Shown: positions 25,693-34,492 of the stretch, in pieces
Numbering within the stretch: the first letter of the stretch is position 1
Layout of the letters: every line of letters begins with the position of its first letter
Assembly: GCF_045062745.1 (NCBI RefSeq)
Contig: NZ_JBJGED010000034.1
Span: forward strand, 10,439 to 74,438
Length of the DNA stretch: 64,000 bases
Direction of reading: 5' to 3'
Source: Paenibacillus_AA sp045062745
GTDB lineage: Bacteria > Bacillota > Bacilli > Paenibacillales > NBRC-103111
Notes under the pieces: generated by a model
Databases searched by the model: none
Told to the model about the DNA's origin: nothing
Seen by the model: only the letters and a program-made list of their open reading frames with translations
Made by a program: the position numbers and the translations under genes

Positions 25693-26826
25693 TTATTTGA
25701 ATTCAATCACCATGTTCTGCATGCCGATCGGGGCGGGTTGACTCGGACGCGGGTTCTCCTGCTCATAGAGCTTCCAGCCGCCCAGCAGCAGCTTCCCGCC
25801 GTCCGGACTCCACTCCATGAGCGTCGGAACGAGCCCGCGGAAAATTTGCGTTTTGTTCAGCACGTTGTTGCCGTACAGGGAGGCCACATAGAGCGTATCC
25901 TTGTCCTGCGTATAGACGACCGACTTGCGGTCCGGCGACAGGCGGAACATGCCGGTTTGCTCCAGCAGGATCGACAGGGCGGCATTCCGCCGGTCGTAGG
26001 CGTATAAGGTCCCTTCCGGTCCCAGGAACGCAATCTGGTCGTCATGGATCCATTCCACTCGACTGTCCCGGGCCGCGAAATGCTCATAGCTCGTGGACAA
26101 CTCTGAGCCGCTCCAGCCGCCGAATTGGACATACGACGTCCTGTTCGATATCTTGACCACCGCCACGCTCTCAGCGTCGTCCGACAGATGGATGGAGGCG
26201 ATCGTATCCGTCGGCTTCCAGTCCGGAGCCGTGTATTGTTTCGCCGATTTCGTCGCTGTATCGTAAACGTGGATCTCATCTCCGCCGGGCACGGCATTGC
26301 GGCTGAGGTAGATGAAATAGCGGCCGTTGTTCGACCAGCCCATCTTCACAGAGCGGATCTGATACATGCCGATCTGACCGAGGGCTGTCTCTTCCTGATT
26401 CGCCGTCGAGACGAGCTTCAAGGCGAAGCTGCCATCCGCCTGAGGGACGAGCAGTACAAGGGAATGTCCGTTCGGCGACAGGGACATGTAATCGGGTTTG
26501 GTCTCGGCCACTCGCCACTTCAGATGGGACTCGTACGGATAATCGACCCGCTCGAGACTGGAAGCGCCGGATGAATCGCCCATTAGGCTGAGCAGAGCGT
26601 CCTGGTCGAGCCATCCCAGGGGAACCCCTGCCACTGTCCCCTGGCTCATGACGCGATAGATCGTCTTGACGTCGAACGGCGCATTGTCACCGCCGGCCTG
26701 CGATTGCTCCTCGGTATCCGGGATGACGATCGTTTCCGACCTCGCCCCACCCAAGCCCATACAGCCCGCAAGCGACAGAGTTACGGCCAATAAGAGCGAA
26801 ACCAGCTTCGCCTGACGTCGTATCAT
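25693..26826 (-). CDS. Lipoprotein with WD40/TolB-like repeats
   Basis: 377 residues, signal peptide with lipobox LSLAGC (Cys at ~22). At least five blade-like repeats follow: MSLSPNGHSLVLLV, MGWSNNGRYFIYLS, VEWIHDDQIAFLG, FRLSPDRKSVVYTQ and MEWSPDGGKLLLGG, a six-bladed propeller of TolB type. Its start overlaps the end of the histidine kinase gene by four bases, so it is translated with the two-component system. It may be an extracellular accessory that senses or tunes the kinase. Confidence 0.75.
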   Translation of the reverse strand: MIRRQAKLVSLLLAVTLSLAGCMGLGGARSETIVIPDTEEQSQAGGDNAPFDVKTIYRVMSQGTVAGVPLGWLDQDALLSLMGDSSGASSLERVDYPYESHLKWRVAETKPDYMSLSPNGHSLVLLVPQADGSFALKLVSTANQEETALGQIGMYQIRSVKMGWSNNGRYFIYLSRNAVPGGDEIHVYDTATKSAKQYTAPDWKPTDTIASIHLSDDAESVAVVKISNRTSYVQFGGWSGSELSTSYEHFAARDSRVEWIHDDQIAFLGPEGTLYAYDRRNAALSILLEQTGMFRLSPDRKSVVYTQDKDTLYVASLYGNNVLNKTQIFRGLVPTLMEWSPDGGKLLLGGWKLYEQENPRPSQPAPIGMQNMVIEFK

Positions 26827-28283
26827 TCATTCCCCTCCTTTTCTGCTGTCCCATAAGGAAGGTCTATATAGACGCGGATAAACTCTCCCTCGCTGGTGAT
26901 CCGCAAGCTCCCCTGATGCTCCTCGACAATCGCCTGACTGATGCTAAGCCCGAGTCCCGCGCTGTCCGCTTCATGAACCCGGGGATCCGCCCGATAGAAC
27001 GGCTCGACGATACGGCTCAGCTGTTCGGGACTGATCGCAGGCCCTCGATTGGAGAAGACGAGCCGGACCTTACCGGGGTCGAGCCGGGCGATCACCTCGA
27101 TATCCGTGTGTGCAAACCCGTATTTGATGGCGTTGTCGAGCAGATTGATGAACAGCCGGCGCAGCTTGTCGGGCTGCCCCAAGACGAATAAGCCTTCTTC
27201 GGCTTCGCAACGAATCGTTTTCTTATACCGCTGAGCCTTGATCGTCATCGTCTCGCAGACATCCCGCAGCACGCCCCCGACATCCACCGAGCTCCGCGTC
27301 TCCGTCCCGTACGTCTCCTTTGACATGGCCAGCAGCTCCAGGACCATGTCGTACAACCGCCGGCTCTCCTCCTTGATGTGGGTCATGCCTTTGTCGAACA
27401 GCTCGGGGTCCCGGGCTTCGTTCTCGTGAATCAGGGTGGCGTACCCCATGATGGTGGTGAGCGGCGTCTTCAGCTCATGGGTCACATTGTCGAAAAACCG
27501 TTTGCGTACTTGATTCAACTCCTCGAGCTGATCCCGGTCCTGCTCTATTCTGGCGATTTGATCCCGGATACGCTCCATCATCCGGTTCAGATTGGCGGAC
27601 AGCTGGCCGATCTCGTCTTGGCGTCCCAAGGAGAGGCGAGTGTCCAGCTTGCCGTTCATGACCTCCGTGGAGGCTCTGGACAGCTTGACCAGGGGGACGG
27701 TGATGTGTCTCGACAATAGATAGGTGAACAGGAAGGCGGCCGCGAACACGACCATGGCGATCGTGAAGATCGTGCGCCGGATTTGATTACTTTGTTCATA
27801 GAGCACCGTGAAGTCTTTGGCAAACCGGATGATCCCAACCTTGGTGCCCTCAACCGCGACAGGGAAGGCGAAGAGCACGGAAGCCGTACCCTCCGCTTCC
27901 GTGATCGTATAGGCGGTTTTGCCTTGTAACGCCTGCTTCAGGTCGTCGCCCTCGGCCGTGAAAAGTGTCGGGTCGTCCGTATACAACAATTCCCCGGCCA
28001 GCGAGTACATGCCGATTCGGGTCGACGTGTCATGCTGCAAGTCTTGGGCCATCTCTTCGGCGATTTGGCCGAAATACAGCTCGTCATTCGCGAAATGGTG
28101 GATCAAAAACGATTGACGCACGTAAGCGGTGCTGTTGATTTTCAAGCCGATCAGGTTGTCGGTGATGATCTTATGATTGCCGGATTCGATATTCCGGGCC
28201 ACCATTTGATTCAGGATCAGGAAGAAGACGAGGAAGATCAGGAAAAACCCGATGAGCAGCTTGGCTCTTATCGTTCGCAGCAT
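26823..28283 (-). CDS. Sensor histidine kinase
   Basis: 486 residues: TM1 at ~8-28, an extracytoplasmic sensor of ~140 residues, TM2 at ~171-193, a HAMP segment (~190-245), then the dimerisation box DNVTHELKTPLTTIMGY with phosphorylated His269, and an ATPase domain (NLLDNAIKYG, FSNRGPAI, GLGLSISQAIVEEHQG). It starts one base after the response-regulator stop. The amidase gene upstream and lipoprotein gene downstream suggest cell-envelope sensing. Confidence 0.9.
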   Translation of the reverse strand: MLRTIRAKLLIGFFLIFLVFFLILNQMVARNIESGNHKIITDNLIGLKINSTAYVRQSFLIHHFANDELYFGQIAEEMAQDLQHDTSTRIGMYSLAGELLYTDDPTLFTAEGDDLKQALQGKTAYTITEAEGTASVLFAFPVAVEGTKVGIIRFAKDFTVLYEQSNQIRRTIFTIAMVVFAAAFLFTYLLSRHITVPLVKLSRASTEVMNGKLDTRLSLGRQDEIGQLSANLNRMMERIRDQIARIEQDRDQLEELNQVRKRFFDNVTHELKTPLTTIMGYATLIHENEARDPELFDKGMTHIKEESRRLYDMVLELLAMSKETYGTETRSSVDVGGVLRDVCETMTIKAQRYKKTIRCEAEEGLFVLGQPDKLRRLFINLLDNAIKYGFAHTDIEVIARLDPGKVRLVFSNRGPAISPEQLSRIVEPFYRADPRVHEADSAGLGLSISQAIVEEHQGSLRITSEGEFIRVYIDLPYGTAEKEGNE

Positions 28284-28284
28284 G

Positions 28285-28989
28285 CTACACGTCCACTTGC
28301 TTCTCGAATTTATAGCCGATGCTGAATACGGTGGTGATCAGGTCGCCCAGCCCCAGCTTCTTGCGCAGCCGCTGAATGTGCGTATCCACCGTTCGCGTAT
28401 CTCCGGCATAGTCGTAACCCCACACGCGGTCCAGCAGCTCGCTTCGGCTGAAAATGACCCCCCGGTTCTGAACCAGCATCAGCAGCAGATCGTATTCCTT
28501 CGGAGTCAGATCGACCCACTCTTCCTTCCGGCGAACGAGCCGTTCGTTCATGGAAATCACAATGTCCTTGATCCGGATGACCGGGTCTTGGGACTCCGCT
28601 CCGGCTCCGGTTCGGTTCGCTTGCGCGATTCGCCGCAGAATCGTGCGGATCCGCGCCACGACCTCGCGCAGATCGAAGGGCTTCGTTATATAATCGTCCG
28701 CTCCGAATTCAAGACCCAGGATTTTATCGGTAATATCGGATTTGGCCGTAATCATGACAATGGGGATGTTGTACGCGGCGGTCACCTTCTTGCAGATTTC
28801 CAGCCCGCTCGTATCCGGCAGCATCCAGTCCAAGAGGAGCAGGTCCGGCCGGAACGACTCGACCATACTCCAGCCTTCGGCGCCGTTATAGGCCTTCCGG
28901 GTCAAGAAGCCTTCCCGCTTCAATCCGTATTCGAGGAGATCCGCGATGGCTCTCTCGTCTTCGATAATTCCAATTTTGTGCCTCTCCAT
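28285..28989 (-). CDS. OmpR/PhoB-family response regulator
   Basis: 234 residues from ATG 28989 (GGGAGG before it); the frame is open to 29082 but that extension lacks a ribosome binding site. Receiver domain with phosphoacceptor Asp54 (LLLDWMLPD) and Lys in ITKPFDLRE. The C-terminal winged helix reads LTPKEYDLLLMLVQN, RSELLDRVWGYDYAGD, RTVDTHIQRLRKKLG. Partner of the kinase encoded next. Confidence 0.93.
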   Translation of the reverse strand: MERHKIGIIEDERAIADLLEYGLKREGFLTRKAYNGAEGWSMVESFRPDLLLLDWMLPDTSGLEICKKVTAAYNIPIVMITAKSDITDKILGLEFGADDYITKPFDLREVVARIRTILRRIAQANRTGAGAESQDPVIRIKDIVISMNERLVRRKEEWVDLTPKEYDLLLMLVQNRGVIFSRSELLDRVWGYDYAGDTRTVDTHIQRLRKKLGLGDLITTVFSIGYKFEKQVDV

Positions 28990-29078
28990 TCGCCCTCCCG
29001 CTTTTTCGCTAACTGGACTACCGGACTTTCCTTCCGCTGCGGTTAGCATTTGTTGGAAATGCCAATTCATATGCAGGC

Positions 29079-29810
29079 TCAAGGCTGTTTGTTGAAATAG
29101 TCTCTCACGCCATCGGCAATGGCTTGTGCCGCCCGGGCTTGTCCGGCCGCACCCAGCATTTCCGCTTCCTCCCCGGGATTCGTCAAATAGCCGATTTCCA
29201 CCAAGGCGGCCGGCATCTCGCTAAGCGTCAGCACCTTCAAGCGATCCTCCCTGACCTCGCGGTCCCGGAACCCCATCTGCTGCACCACCTGCCGATGCAG
29301 CGACTCGGCCAAAGGCAATCCGTTCTCATAGCGGTAATACGTTTCCGTCCCGCCCACCGCCGGGTCTTTGTATGTGTTCCCGTGGATGGAGATCAAAGCG
29401 TCAGCCTGCCATTCATTGGCCAGCTGCGCCCGGTCCTCCAGCTCGACGAAGGTGTCGTCCGTCCGGGTCATTTTGATTTCGAACCGTGAATCTTGGCGCA
29501 GCAGATCGGCTGCTTTCAAACCCAGCGATAAGGTGTAGTCCTTCTCCATTTTACCATCTTTGCCAACCGCGCCGGGATCTTTGCCGCCATGGCCCGGATC
29601 GATCACGATTCTGATCTTTTGATTCGGATTGGCATTGGAGGAAGTGGCTCGGGAAGGGCGTTCGTCCGGATTGGCCATGAGATAAGGAGATAAACCCGTG
29701 TCTCCGGAGGCCCAGCTGACTAGCTTGCCGGCTAGTAGGGCGAGGAAGAGGAGAAAAGCAGCAAAGCGAACTAGTCGGAAGAATCGGTTGCGTTTGCGGG
29801 GTGTGTTCAT
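29079..29810 (-). CDS. N-acetylmuramoyl-L-alanine amidase (Amidase_3), membrane-anchored
   Basis: 243 residues. An N-terminal membrane anchor (~13-31) and a linker precede a zinc amidase domain: IRIVIDPGHGGKDPGA (first His ligand), MEKDYTLSLGL (Glu ligand), DALISIHGN (second His ligand) and ALVEIGYLTNPGEEAEML with the catalytic Glu. It cuts the lactyl-peptide bond of peptidoglycan at the outer face of the membrane. Length and anchor resemble CwlD-type proteins but the identity is not certain. GGGAGG precedes the ATG. It is 89 bases before the response regulator gene, probably first in that operon. Confidence 0.88.
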   Translation of the reverse strand: MNTPRKRNRFFRLVRFAAFLLFLALLAGKLVSWASGDTGLSPYLMANPDERPSRATSSNANPNQKIRIVIDPGHGGKDPGAVGKDGKMEKDYTLSLGLKAADLLRQDSRFEIKMTRTDDTFVELEDRAQLANEWQADALISIHGNTYKDPAVGGTETYYRYENGLPLAESLHRQVVQQMGFRDREVREDRLKVLTLSEMPAALVEIGYLTNPGEEAEMLGAAGQARAAQAIADGVRDYFNKQP

Positions 29811-29919
29811 GTTGGCCTCCCTGGACTTTCTATGATCCTCCTCTAGTTATACATGCTAGAGTTCATAGGGAAGTGGCCAACTTGTAAACTTTTTGCGATT
29901 TTTCGATTGAGATCCGATG

Positions 29920-30864
29920 TTAAGCCGCTACGTCTCTTCGTGTAAACATGAGCCAGGAAATCAGGTTGAACACGAGGAAATAAACCGCCAGCATCCCGAT
30001 GGAGAACGATAACGTCATTCCCTCTTGGTAGGGATGCCCGGATAAGTATTGGGTAAGATCGGTGTTGGCGAACAACAGGAATTTGCTCCAATCGAACCGA
30101 TGCAGCGCCTCCAGTAAAATATTGCCCGCAAAATAGGTTCCAATGGAAATCCCGATGGCCATCGTGCTGCTGCGGAAAGCGGATGAGATCATAAACGCCA
30201 TGGTGACATACATAACGGTGGAAATCCCGTTCAGCATATACGTTTTCCACAGATTGAGCACCATATTTTTTTCGACGACGATTCCTTCCGCAGTGACGCT
30301 GATTAAAGGCAGATCCATGAATCCAAAGCGGTACAAGATCCCGTTCACCGCGAACGATACGAGGAATAGCGTGAGCAACAGCAGTATGCCGAACAACAGC
30401 ATGGAGATATACTTGGATACAAGGATCTTGAAACGGCTGGCCGGCCGGATGAGCAGTAGCTTGATCGTGCCGGACGCGAATTCCCCCGCCAGACTGTCTC
30501 CCGCAATGATGATCGTGAAGACAGTAATGATCAGAACCAGATTGGCTGAACCGTTCACGCCATCCCATAATGTGCCTTCCGTCGTGTGTATATTATGCTC
30601 CAAGTGATAGTCGATGACGGCAATCCGCTGCAGGTTGTACGTTCGGTTCCCTTCTTCCAGATCGGGCTTCTTCAGAAGTTCGATCCGGTGCTCTTTTTCC
30701 TGCAGCAATTGGGTCCGCCAGCCTTCCCCTTGCGCCTTTTTTCCATCGGAATGCCATTGCATTATGTTGACCAAAAGGACTAAAGCGGCCATGAGTCCGA
30801 TCAAGATCCACGTTCTCGCCCGCCGGTAGATTTTCATGTTTTCATTGAGCACCAGATTAACCAA
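29920..30864 (-). CDS. ABC-2 type permease
   Basis: 314 residues from TTG 30864, eight bases after a GGGGGG stretch; the GTG at 30873 is too close to it. MVNLVLNENMKIYRRARTW is the usual opening of Bacillales ABC-2 permeases. Six membrane segments follow, with a large extracytoplasmic loop after the first and the characteristic LAGEFASGTIKLLLIRP cytoplasmic loop. It overlaps the ATPase gene by eight bases and forms an exporter with it. Similar pairs handle bacitracin-like antibiotics or unknown substrates. Confidence 0.85.
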   Translation of the reverse strand: MVNLVLNENMKIYRRARTWILIGLMAALVLLVNIMQWHSDGKKAQGEGWRTQLLQEKEHRIELLKKPDLEEGNRTYNLQRIAVIDYHLEHNIHTTEGTLWDGVNGSANLVLIITVFTIIIAGDSLAGEFASGTIKLLLIRPASRFKILVSKYISMLLFGILLLLTLFLVSFAVNGILYRFGFMDLPLISVTAEGIVVEKNMVLNLWKTYMLNGISTVMYVTMAFMISSAFRSSTMAIGISIGTYFAGNILLEALHRFDWSKFLLFANTDLTQYLSGHPYQEGMTLSFSIGMLAVYFLVFNLISWLMFTRRDVAA

Positions 30865-31789
30865 TCTGCCCACCCCCCGTTATTTCCAGGAATCGATCCT
30901 CTAGAGACAGACGAACCTGCTGCACGCCAAAAATGCGAACATCGTTCTGCATCAGCCCGGCCAGAAGCTCCGGGATGCAATCCCGCTCGGTCGTGACCTC
31001 GACGAGTCCTTCCTGGGCGAGCTTAACCCCCTGGACTCTATCCATCTGCCTCAGGGCTTCCAGCGCCTGCTCCGGCGGCTGCGCTTCGATCAGATAAGTA
31101 TGAGTCCGGTCGCTCGCCTGGGTAAACTGGTGAATCGGCTTCACATCGACCAGCTTGCCCCGCTGGAGGATAGCGACCCGATCACACATGAGCTCCATCT
31201 CGGACAACAGATGGCTGGAGACGACAACGGTGATTTTCTCCGTACGGGTCAAATGCCGCAAATAATCGCGCAGCTCGCGAATTCCCGCAGGGTCCAGACC
31301 GTTCGTCGGCTCGTCAAGAATCAGCAGGGACGGCCGGTGCAGCAGCGCTTGGGCGACACCCAGACGCTGGCGCATGCCGAGGGAGTACTTTTTCACTTTG
31401 TCGTGGATGCGGTTATCCAACCTGACCCGTGAAACCACTTCGTCGATGCGTTCCTTGGTTACTCCCGGCACCATGCGGGCGTAATGAACGAGGTTTTGGT
31501 ATCCGCTCAAATACTTGTACATTTCCGGATTTTCCACGATGGCGCCCACGTGCCGGATCGCTTGCTCGAATTCGGTTTTGATATCTTTTCCCTTGATCAG
31601 GATTTGCCCCTTGGTGAGCGACATCAGTCCGACGATCATGCGGATCGTGGTTGTTTTGCCCGCCCCGTTCGGGCCGAGGAAGCCGAAAATCTCGCCGGGC
31701 GGCACGTCAAACGTAAGGTCGTCAATTATAGTGGTCCGGCCGACCCGTTTGGTCACATGACGCAAGCTGATGATAGGTTCGCTGCTCAT
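30857..31789 (-). CDS. ABC transporter ATP-binding protein (exporter type)
   Basis: 310 residues from ATG 31789 (AAGGAGG seven bases upstream). Walker A GPNGAGKTT, Q-loop region VGAIVENPEMY, signature YSLGMRQRLGVA, Walker B LLILDEPTNGLD and the switch His in VVSSHLL are intact. The long C-terminal extension (~220-310) is typical of BcrA-like exporters. Works with the overlapping permease. Confidence 0.93.
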   Translation of the reverse strand: MSSEPIISLRHVTKRVGRTTIIDDLTFDVPPGEIFGFLGPNGAGKTTTIRMIVGLMSLTKGQILIKGKDIKTEFEQAIRHVGAIVENPEMYKYLSGYQNLVHYARMVPGVTKERIDEVVSRVRLDNRIHDKVKKYSLGMRQRLGVAQALLHRPSLLILDEPTNGLDPAGIRELRDYLRHLTRTEKITVVVSSHLLSEMELMCDRVAILQRGKLVDVKPIHQFTQASDRTHTYLIEAQPPEQALEALRQMDRVQGVKLAQEGLVEVTTERDCIPELLAGLMQNDVRIFGVQQVRLSLEDRFLEITGGGQIG

Positions 31790-31851
31790 CAAGATCCTCC
31801 TTAAATGGATGAATACGTTGGCCACATTGAATTTAACATAAAATTTATCGT

Positions 31852-31880
31852 TTTACAATATATTTTAGCTGTTATACAAT
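31852..31880 (+). promoter_or_regulatory. Promoter of the DUF817 gene
   Basis: TTTACA (31852-31857), 17 bases, TACAAT (31875-31880), 45 bases before the start codon. Confidence 0.65.
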
Positions 31881-31925
31881 GTAATACAGAAGCTCGCCAT
31901 TATTCATCTAGAAAGGGAGAAACTT

Positions 31926-32741
31926 ATGCAAAGCCGTTTACGGCATCCCCTGCTGCAGCTGGTTCGCTTCGGCTGGCAGCAAGCGCTGTCCTGCGTATTT
32001 CCCGTGGTCATCTTTGCCTCACTGGCCCTGACCCAACACATTCCCCTGCCTTGGTTGCCCCGTTACGACTGGCTGCTACTCATTTGCCTAGCCATGCAAA
32101 TCTGGATGCTGCGTTCCGGACTGGAAACCCGCGACGAGCTGAAAGTGATCACCGTCTTTCACCTGATCGGCTTGGCTCTGGAACTGTTCAAGGTCCACAA
32201 GGGGTCCTGGTCGTACCCGGAGGAAGGCTGGACGAAAGTGGGCGGAGTCCCCCTCTACAGCGGATTTATGTATGCCAGCGTGGCCAGCTACTTGTGCCAA
32301 GCCTGGCGGCGCCTGAAGGTCGACCTTGTTCATTGGCCTTCGTTCTGGCTGGTAACCCCGCTTGCGGCTTCCATCTACTTGAATTTCTTCACGCACCATT
32401 ATTGGATCGACATTCGTTGGTGGTTGTCGGCTTTGGTGCTGCTTGTATTCTGGCGAACCTGGGTTACCTTTGAGATCGGCGGTTATCGGTACCGGATGCC
32501 GCTTGCCCTTTCTTTCACGCTGATCGGCTTTTTTATTTGGATTGCGGAGAATATCGCGACCTTCTATAGCGCGTGGGAATACCCGAATCAATCCGACACC
32601 TGGCGTCTCGTCGATGTCGGTAAGATCAGCTCCTGGCTTTTGCTCGTCATCGTCAGCTTCCTGATTGTGGCCGCATTGAAACAATTCAAGGAACAGCGAA
32701 CTGTGATTGGAGAGGATATCCGGAATTCCGTACCCTTCTGA
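31926..32741 (+). CDS. DUF817 family integral membrane protein
   Basis: 271 residues with about eight membrane segments. Recognisable DUF817 stretches are ALELFKVHKGSWSYPEEG, GVPLYSGFMYASVASYLCQA and WRLVDVGKISSWLLL. The conserved aromatic and charged residues within membrane segments suggest a ligand or cofactor site, but the function of the family is not known to me. GGGAG precedes the ATG. It diverges from the ABC exporter. Confidence 0.8.
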   Translation: MQSRLRHPLLQLVRFGWQQALSCVFPVVIFASLALTQHIPLPWLPRYDWLLLICLAMQIWMLRSGLETRDELKVITVFHLIGLALELFKVHKGSWSYPEEGWTKVGGVPLYSGFMYASVASYLCQAWRRLKVDLVHWPSFWLVTPLAASIYLNFFTHHYWIDIRWWLSALVLLVFWRTWVTFEIGGYRYRMPLALSFTLIGFFIWIAENIATFYSAWEYPNQSDTWRLVDVGKISSWLLLVIVSFLIVAALKQFKEQRTVIGEDIRNSVPF

Positions 32742-32857
32742 AGTGACTGGATTTCGAAGAAAAACGGGCCTTGGCGTATAGTTGGCGCGTGAGGTGGGCA
32801 GGCAGAGGGATTCCGACCGCTGCCCAAAATTTTGCTTTTGCGTTGCGTTCTCATCAC
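32742..32857. other. Intergenic, no gene seen
   Basis: Start of the ~450-base gap between the DUF817 and methyltransferase genes. I see no gene or clear terminator before the repeat array at 32858; the rest (33044-33167) is also featureless. Confidence 0.5.
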
Positions 32858-33043
32858 GAGAGGGAATTTCTCCCCCTTTTCGATGGCTGGGCCGCCGGAT
32901 CGGCTCCATGAAGAGGAATTTCTCCCTCTTTTTCAATCGGAATCGGTCTAATCGGGGCTTTCGCTCGGAAAGAGAGGGAGGTTTTCCCCTTGATGCCGCC
33001 GGAAGTCGTAAAATCGGCCCAATGAGAGGGAGGTTTTCCCTCT
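32858..33043. repeat. Four-unit array of short palindromes
   Basis: Four imperfect palindromes of the form GAGAGGGA-nnTTnT-CCCTCTT at 32858-32880, 32911-32933, 32971-32991 and 33024-33043, spaced 53, 60 and 53 bases. The linkers are related too (TGCCGCCGGAAGTCG and GGGCCGCCGGATCGG; AATCGG repeated), so each unit is a degenerate ~55-base direct repeat holding a hairpin. It lies between convergent genes. Confidence 0.7.
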
Positions 33044-33167
33044 AAAGTTAGCGCAATGTGAGTACGGGCTTCACCCTAATGCCGTTCGGGGATCCTGGCG
33101 GGTCTTCGGATTCCCATCACTTTAGGTAGGTGCCCACCGTTAGGATATCAATTCTTATCTATCAATG

Positions 33168-33190
33168 AAAAAAGCACCTCTACGGCGCTT
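33168..33190 (-). terminator. Terminator of the methyltransferase gene
   Basis: On the minus strand AAGCGCC and GGTGCTT (one wobble pair) around a 5-base loop, followed by TTTTTT; it starts at the stop codon. Confidence 0.75.
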
Positions 33191-33801
33191 CAATTATGCT
33201 TATCAGGCGTAGCCCAAACCAAGTGAACGGCACCCAACATATAGTGTTCGATTTTCTCAATCTTTAATTTGGACTGTTGAAGGATCTTAACCATATCGCG
33301 ATTGAAATGACAGCCAATCACCTTTTTAAACAGGGGATTCACTAGCGTCTGGATACCGCCGATCAGAGGATTGGAACTGATTCCGTGCTCCATCAGAAGG
33401 ATCTGACCATCGCGCTTGCACCATCTTTGAAAGGCTTCGAGCACGATGCTAGGGTCTTCGTATCCGCATAGGGATAATGTGGAAACAACGGTGTCGAATG
33501 ACTCGTCGGGAAAGGATAGCGACTCAATATCGGAGAGAATAAATTCAGCACGAATGCCATACTCGGCGGCTGCCGTCTTGGCCTTGTTCAGCATCTCCGG
33601 ACTGAAATCGACCGCCGTCAAGTCAACGCCTTTGGGATAATAATGAAAATTGGCACCTGCACCGACCGCAACTTCAAGGACTCGCCCTTTTGCGTTACGG
33701 ATCAGTTTTTCCCGCCATTCTCTTTCCGTTCGCTGTCTTCTTCTCGCTTCGTATATGCTCGCCTGTTTGTCGAATTTTCGGATTAACTTATCTTGACTCA
33801 T
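33190..33801 (-). CDS. Class I SAM-dependent methyltransferase
   Basis: 203 residues. The SAM-binding motif I is VLEVAVGAGANFHYYP; TAVDFSPEML gives the acidic ribose contact, and LSDIESLSFPDESFDTVVSTLSLCG is motif II/III as in UbiE and METTL7-like enzymes. The C-terminal half (VNPLFKKVIGCHFNRDMVK, HYMLGAVHLVWATP) is closest to METTL7-like proteins. Substrate unknown. GGAGG lies eight bases before the ATG. Confidence 0.88.
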   Translation of the reverse strand: MSQDKLIRKFDKQASIYEARRRQRTEREWREKLIRNAKGRVLEVAVGAGANFHYYPKGVDLTAVDFSPEMLNKAKTAAAEYGIRAEFILSDIESLSFPDESFDTVVSTLSLCGYEDPSIVLEAFQRWCKRDGQILLMEHGISSNPLIGGIQTLVNPLFKKVIGCHFNRDMVKILQQSKLKIEKIEHYMLGAVHLVWATPDKHN

Positions 33802-33904
33802 GCGCCAGACCTCCTGAATCTCAAGGTTTAATATCCGGGCCCGGCATAACGCTGCGCCGCCTCATTAGACGCCGTCGTTTCTAACCCCGGGCGACTGCTC
33901 GGAA

Positions 33905-34391
33905 TTATTCATCAGGGAAACGTATAATATCCGTGTCAGGGGGAGTGTATCCAAGGATTCTCCCCATGGTCATGATCTGCCCCTTATGGTGAAATTCATG
34001 TGTTATCACATGACTCATCAGTTCCAATGCTGTCAGGTCAAACTCTTCTGAACGCCAAGAAAGAGTGCCAATAATTCGGTGATCCAATCTTTCCCCATAT
34101 TCCCGCAAAAAGATATCGACTATCGAATCCATTCTTTGGAAGAGTTGGAACATCTGATGCATATCTTGAGATTTCATCAGGTTGGGTGTAAGGGTCAGAC
34201 GACTTCAGCGAAAACCTTCCGATCCATGATTCATAAACGTTTGCAATATGAACGAGCGTATTCCGAATACTCCCTCTTCCAAAAGCTTCGACTTCTTGGA
34301 CAAAATCGAATGAACTCATTTTTTCACAATATTGAAATACAACTCCCCTCGAGCTTCTAACGAGTTCATATTGCTTTTGCATCACGTCCAT
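33905..34391 (-). pseudogene. Frameshifted DinB-like protein gene
   Basis: The first frame (ATG 34391 after GGGAGGTGAG) has NTLVHIANVYESWIGRF with the first His ligand of the DinB four-helix metal site. It continues to about DPYTQPDE and then loses similarity. The sequence resumes in another frame near 34177 (MHQMFQLFQRMDSIVD) and carries LMSHVITHEFHHKGQI, the other ligands. A one-base shift near 34170-34185 explains both. It is either a real mutation or a sequencing error. DinB/YfiT proteins are thiol-dependent transferases. Confidence 0.8.
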
Positions 34392-34492
34392 CAAACTAAC
34401 TCACCTCCCGACACTGTCACCACGCGTTCCCCTACTTGGATCCCGATAGCCCCCCATCTGACCAGGCTCCGGCTCCGCCGGCGGAACCCGCG

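Noticed and set aside
32858..33043. CRISPR array
   Set aside because: Repeats are only ~20 bases and degenerate, linkers resemble each other, and no cas genes are present.
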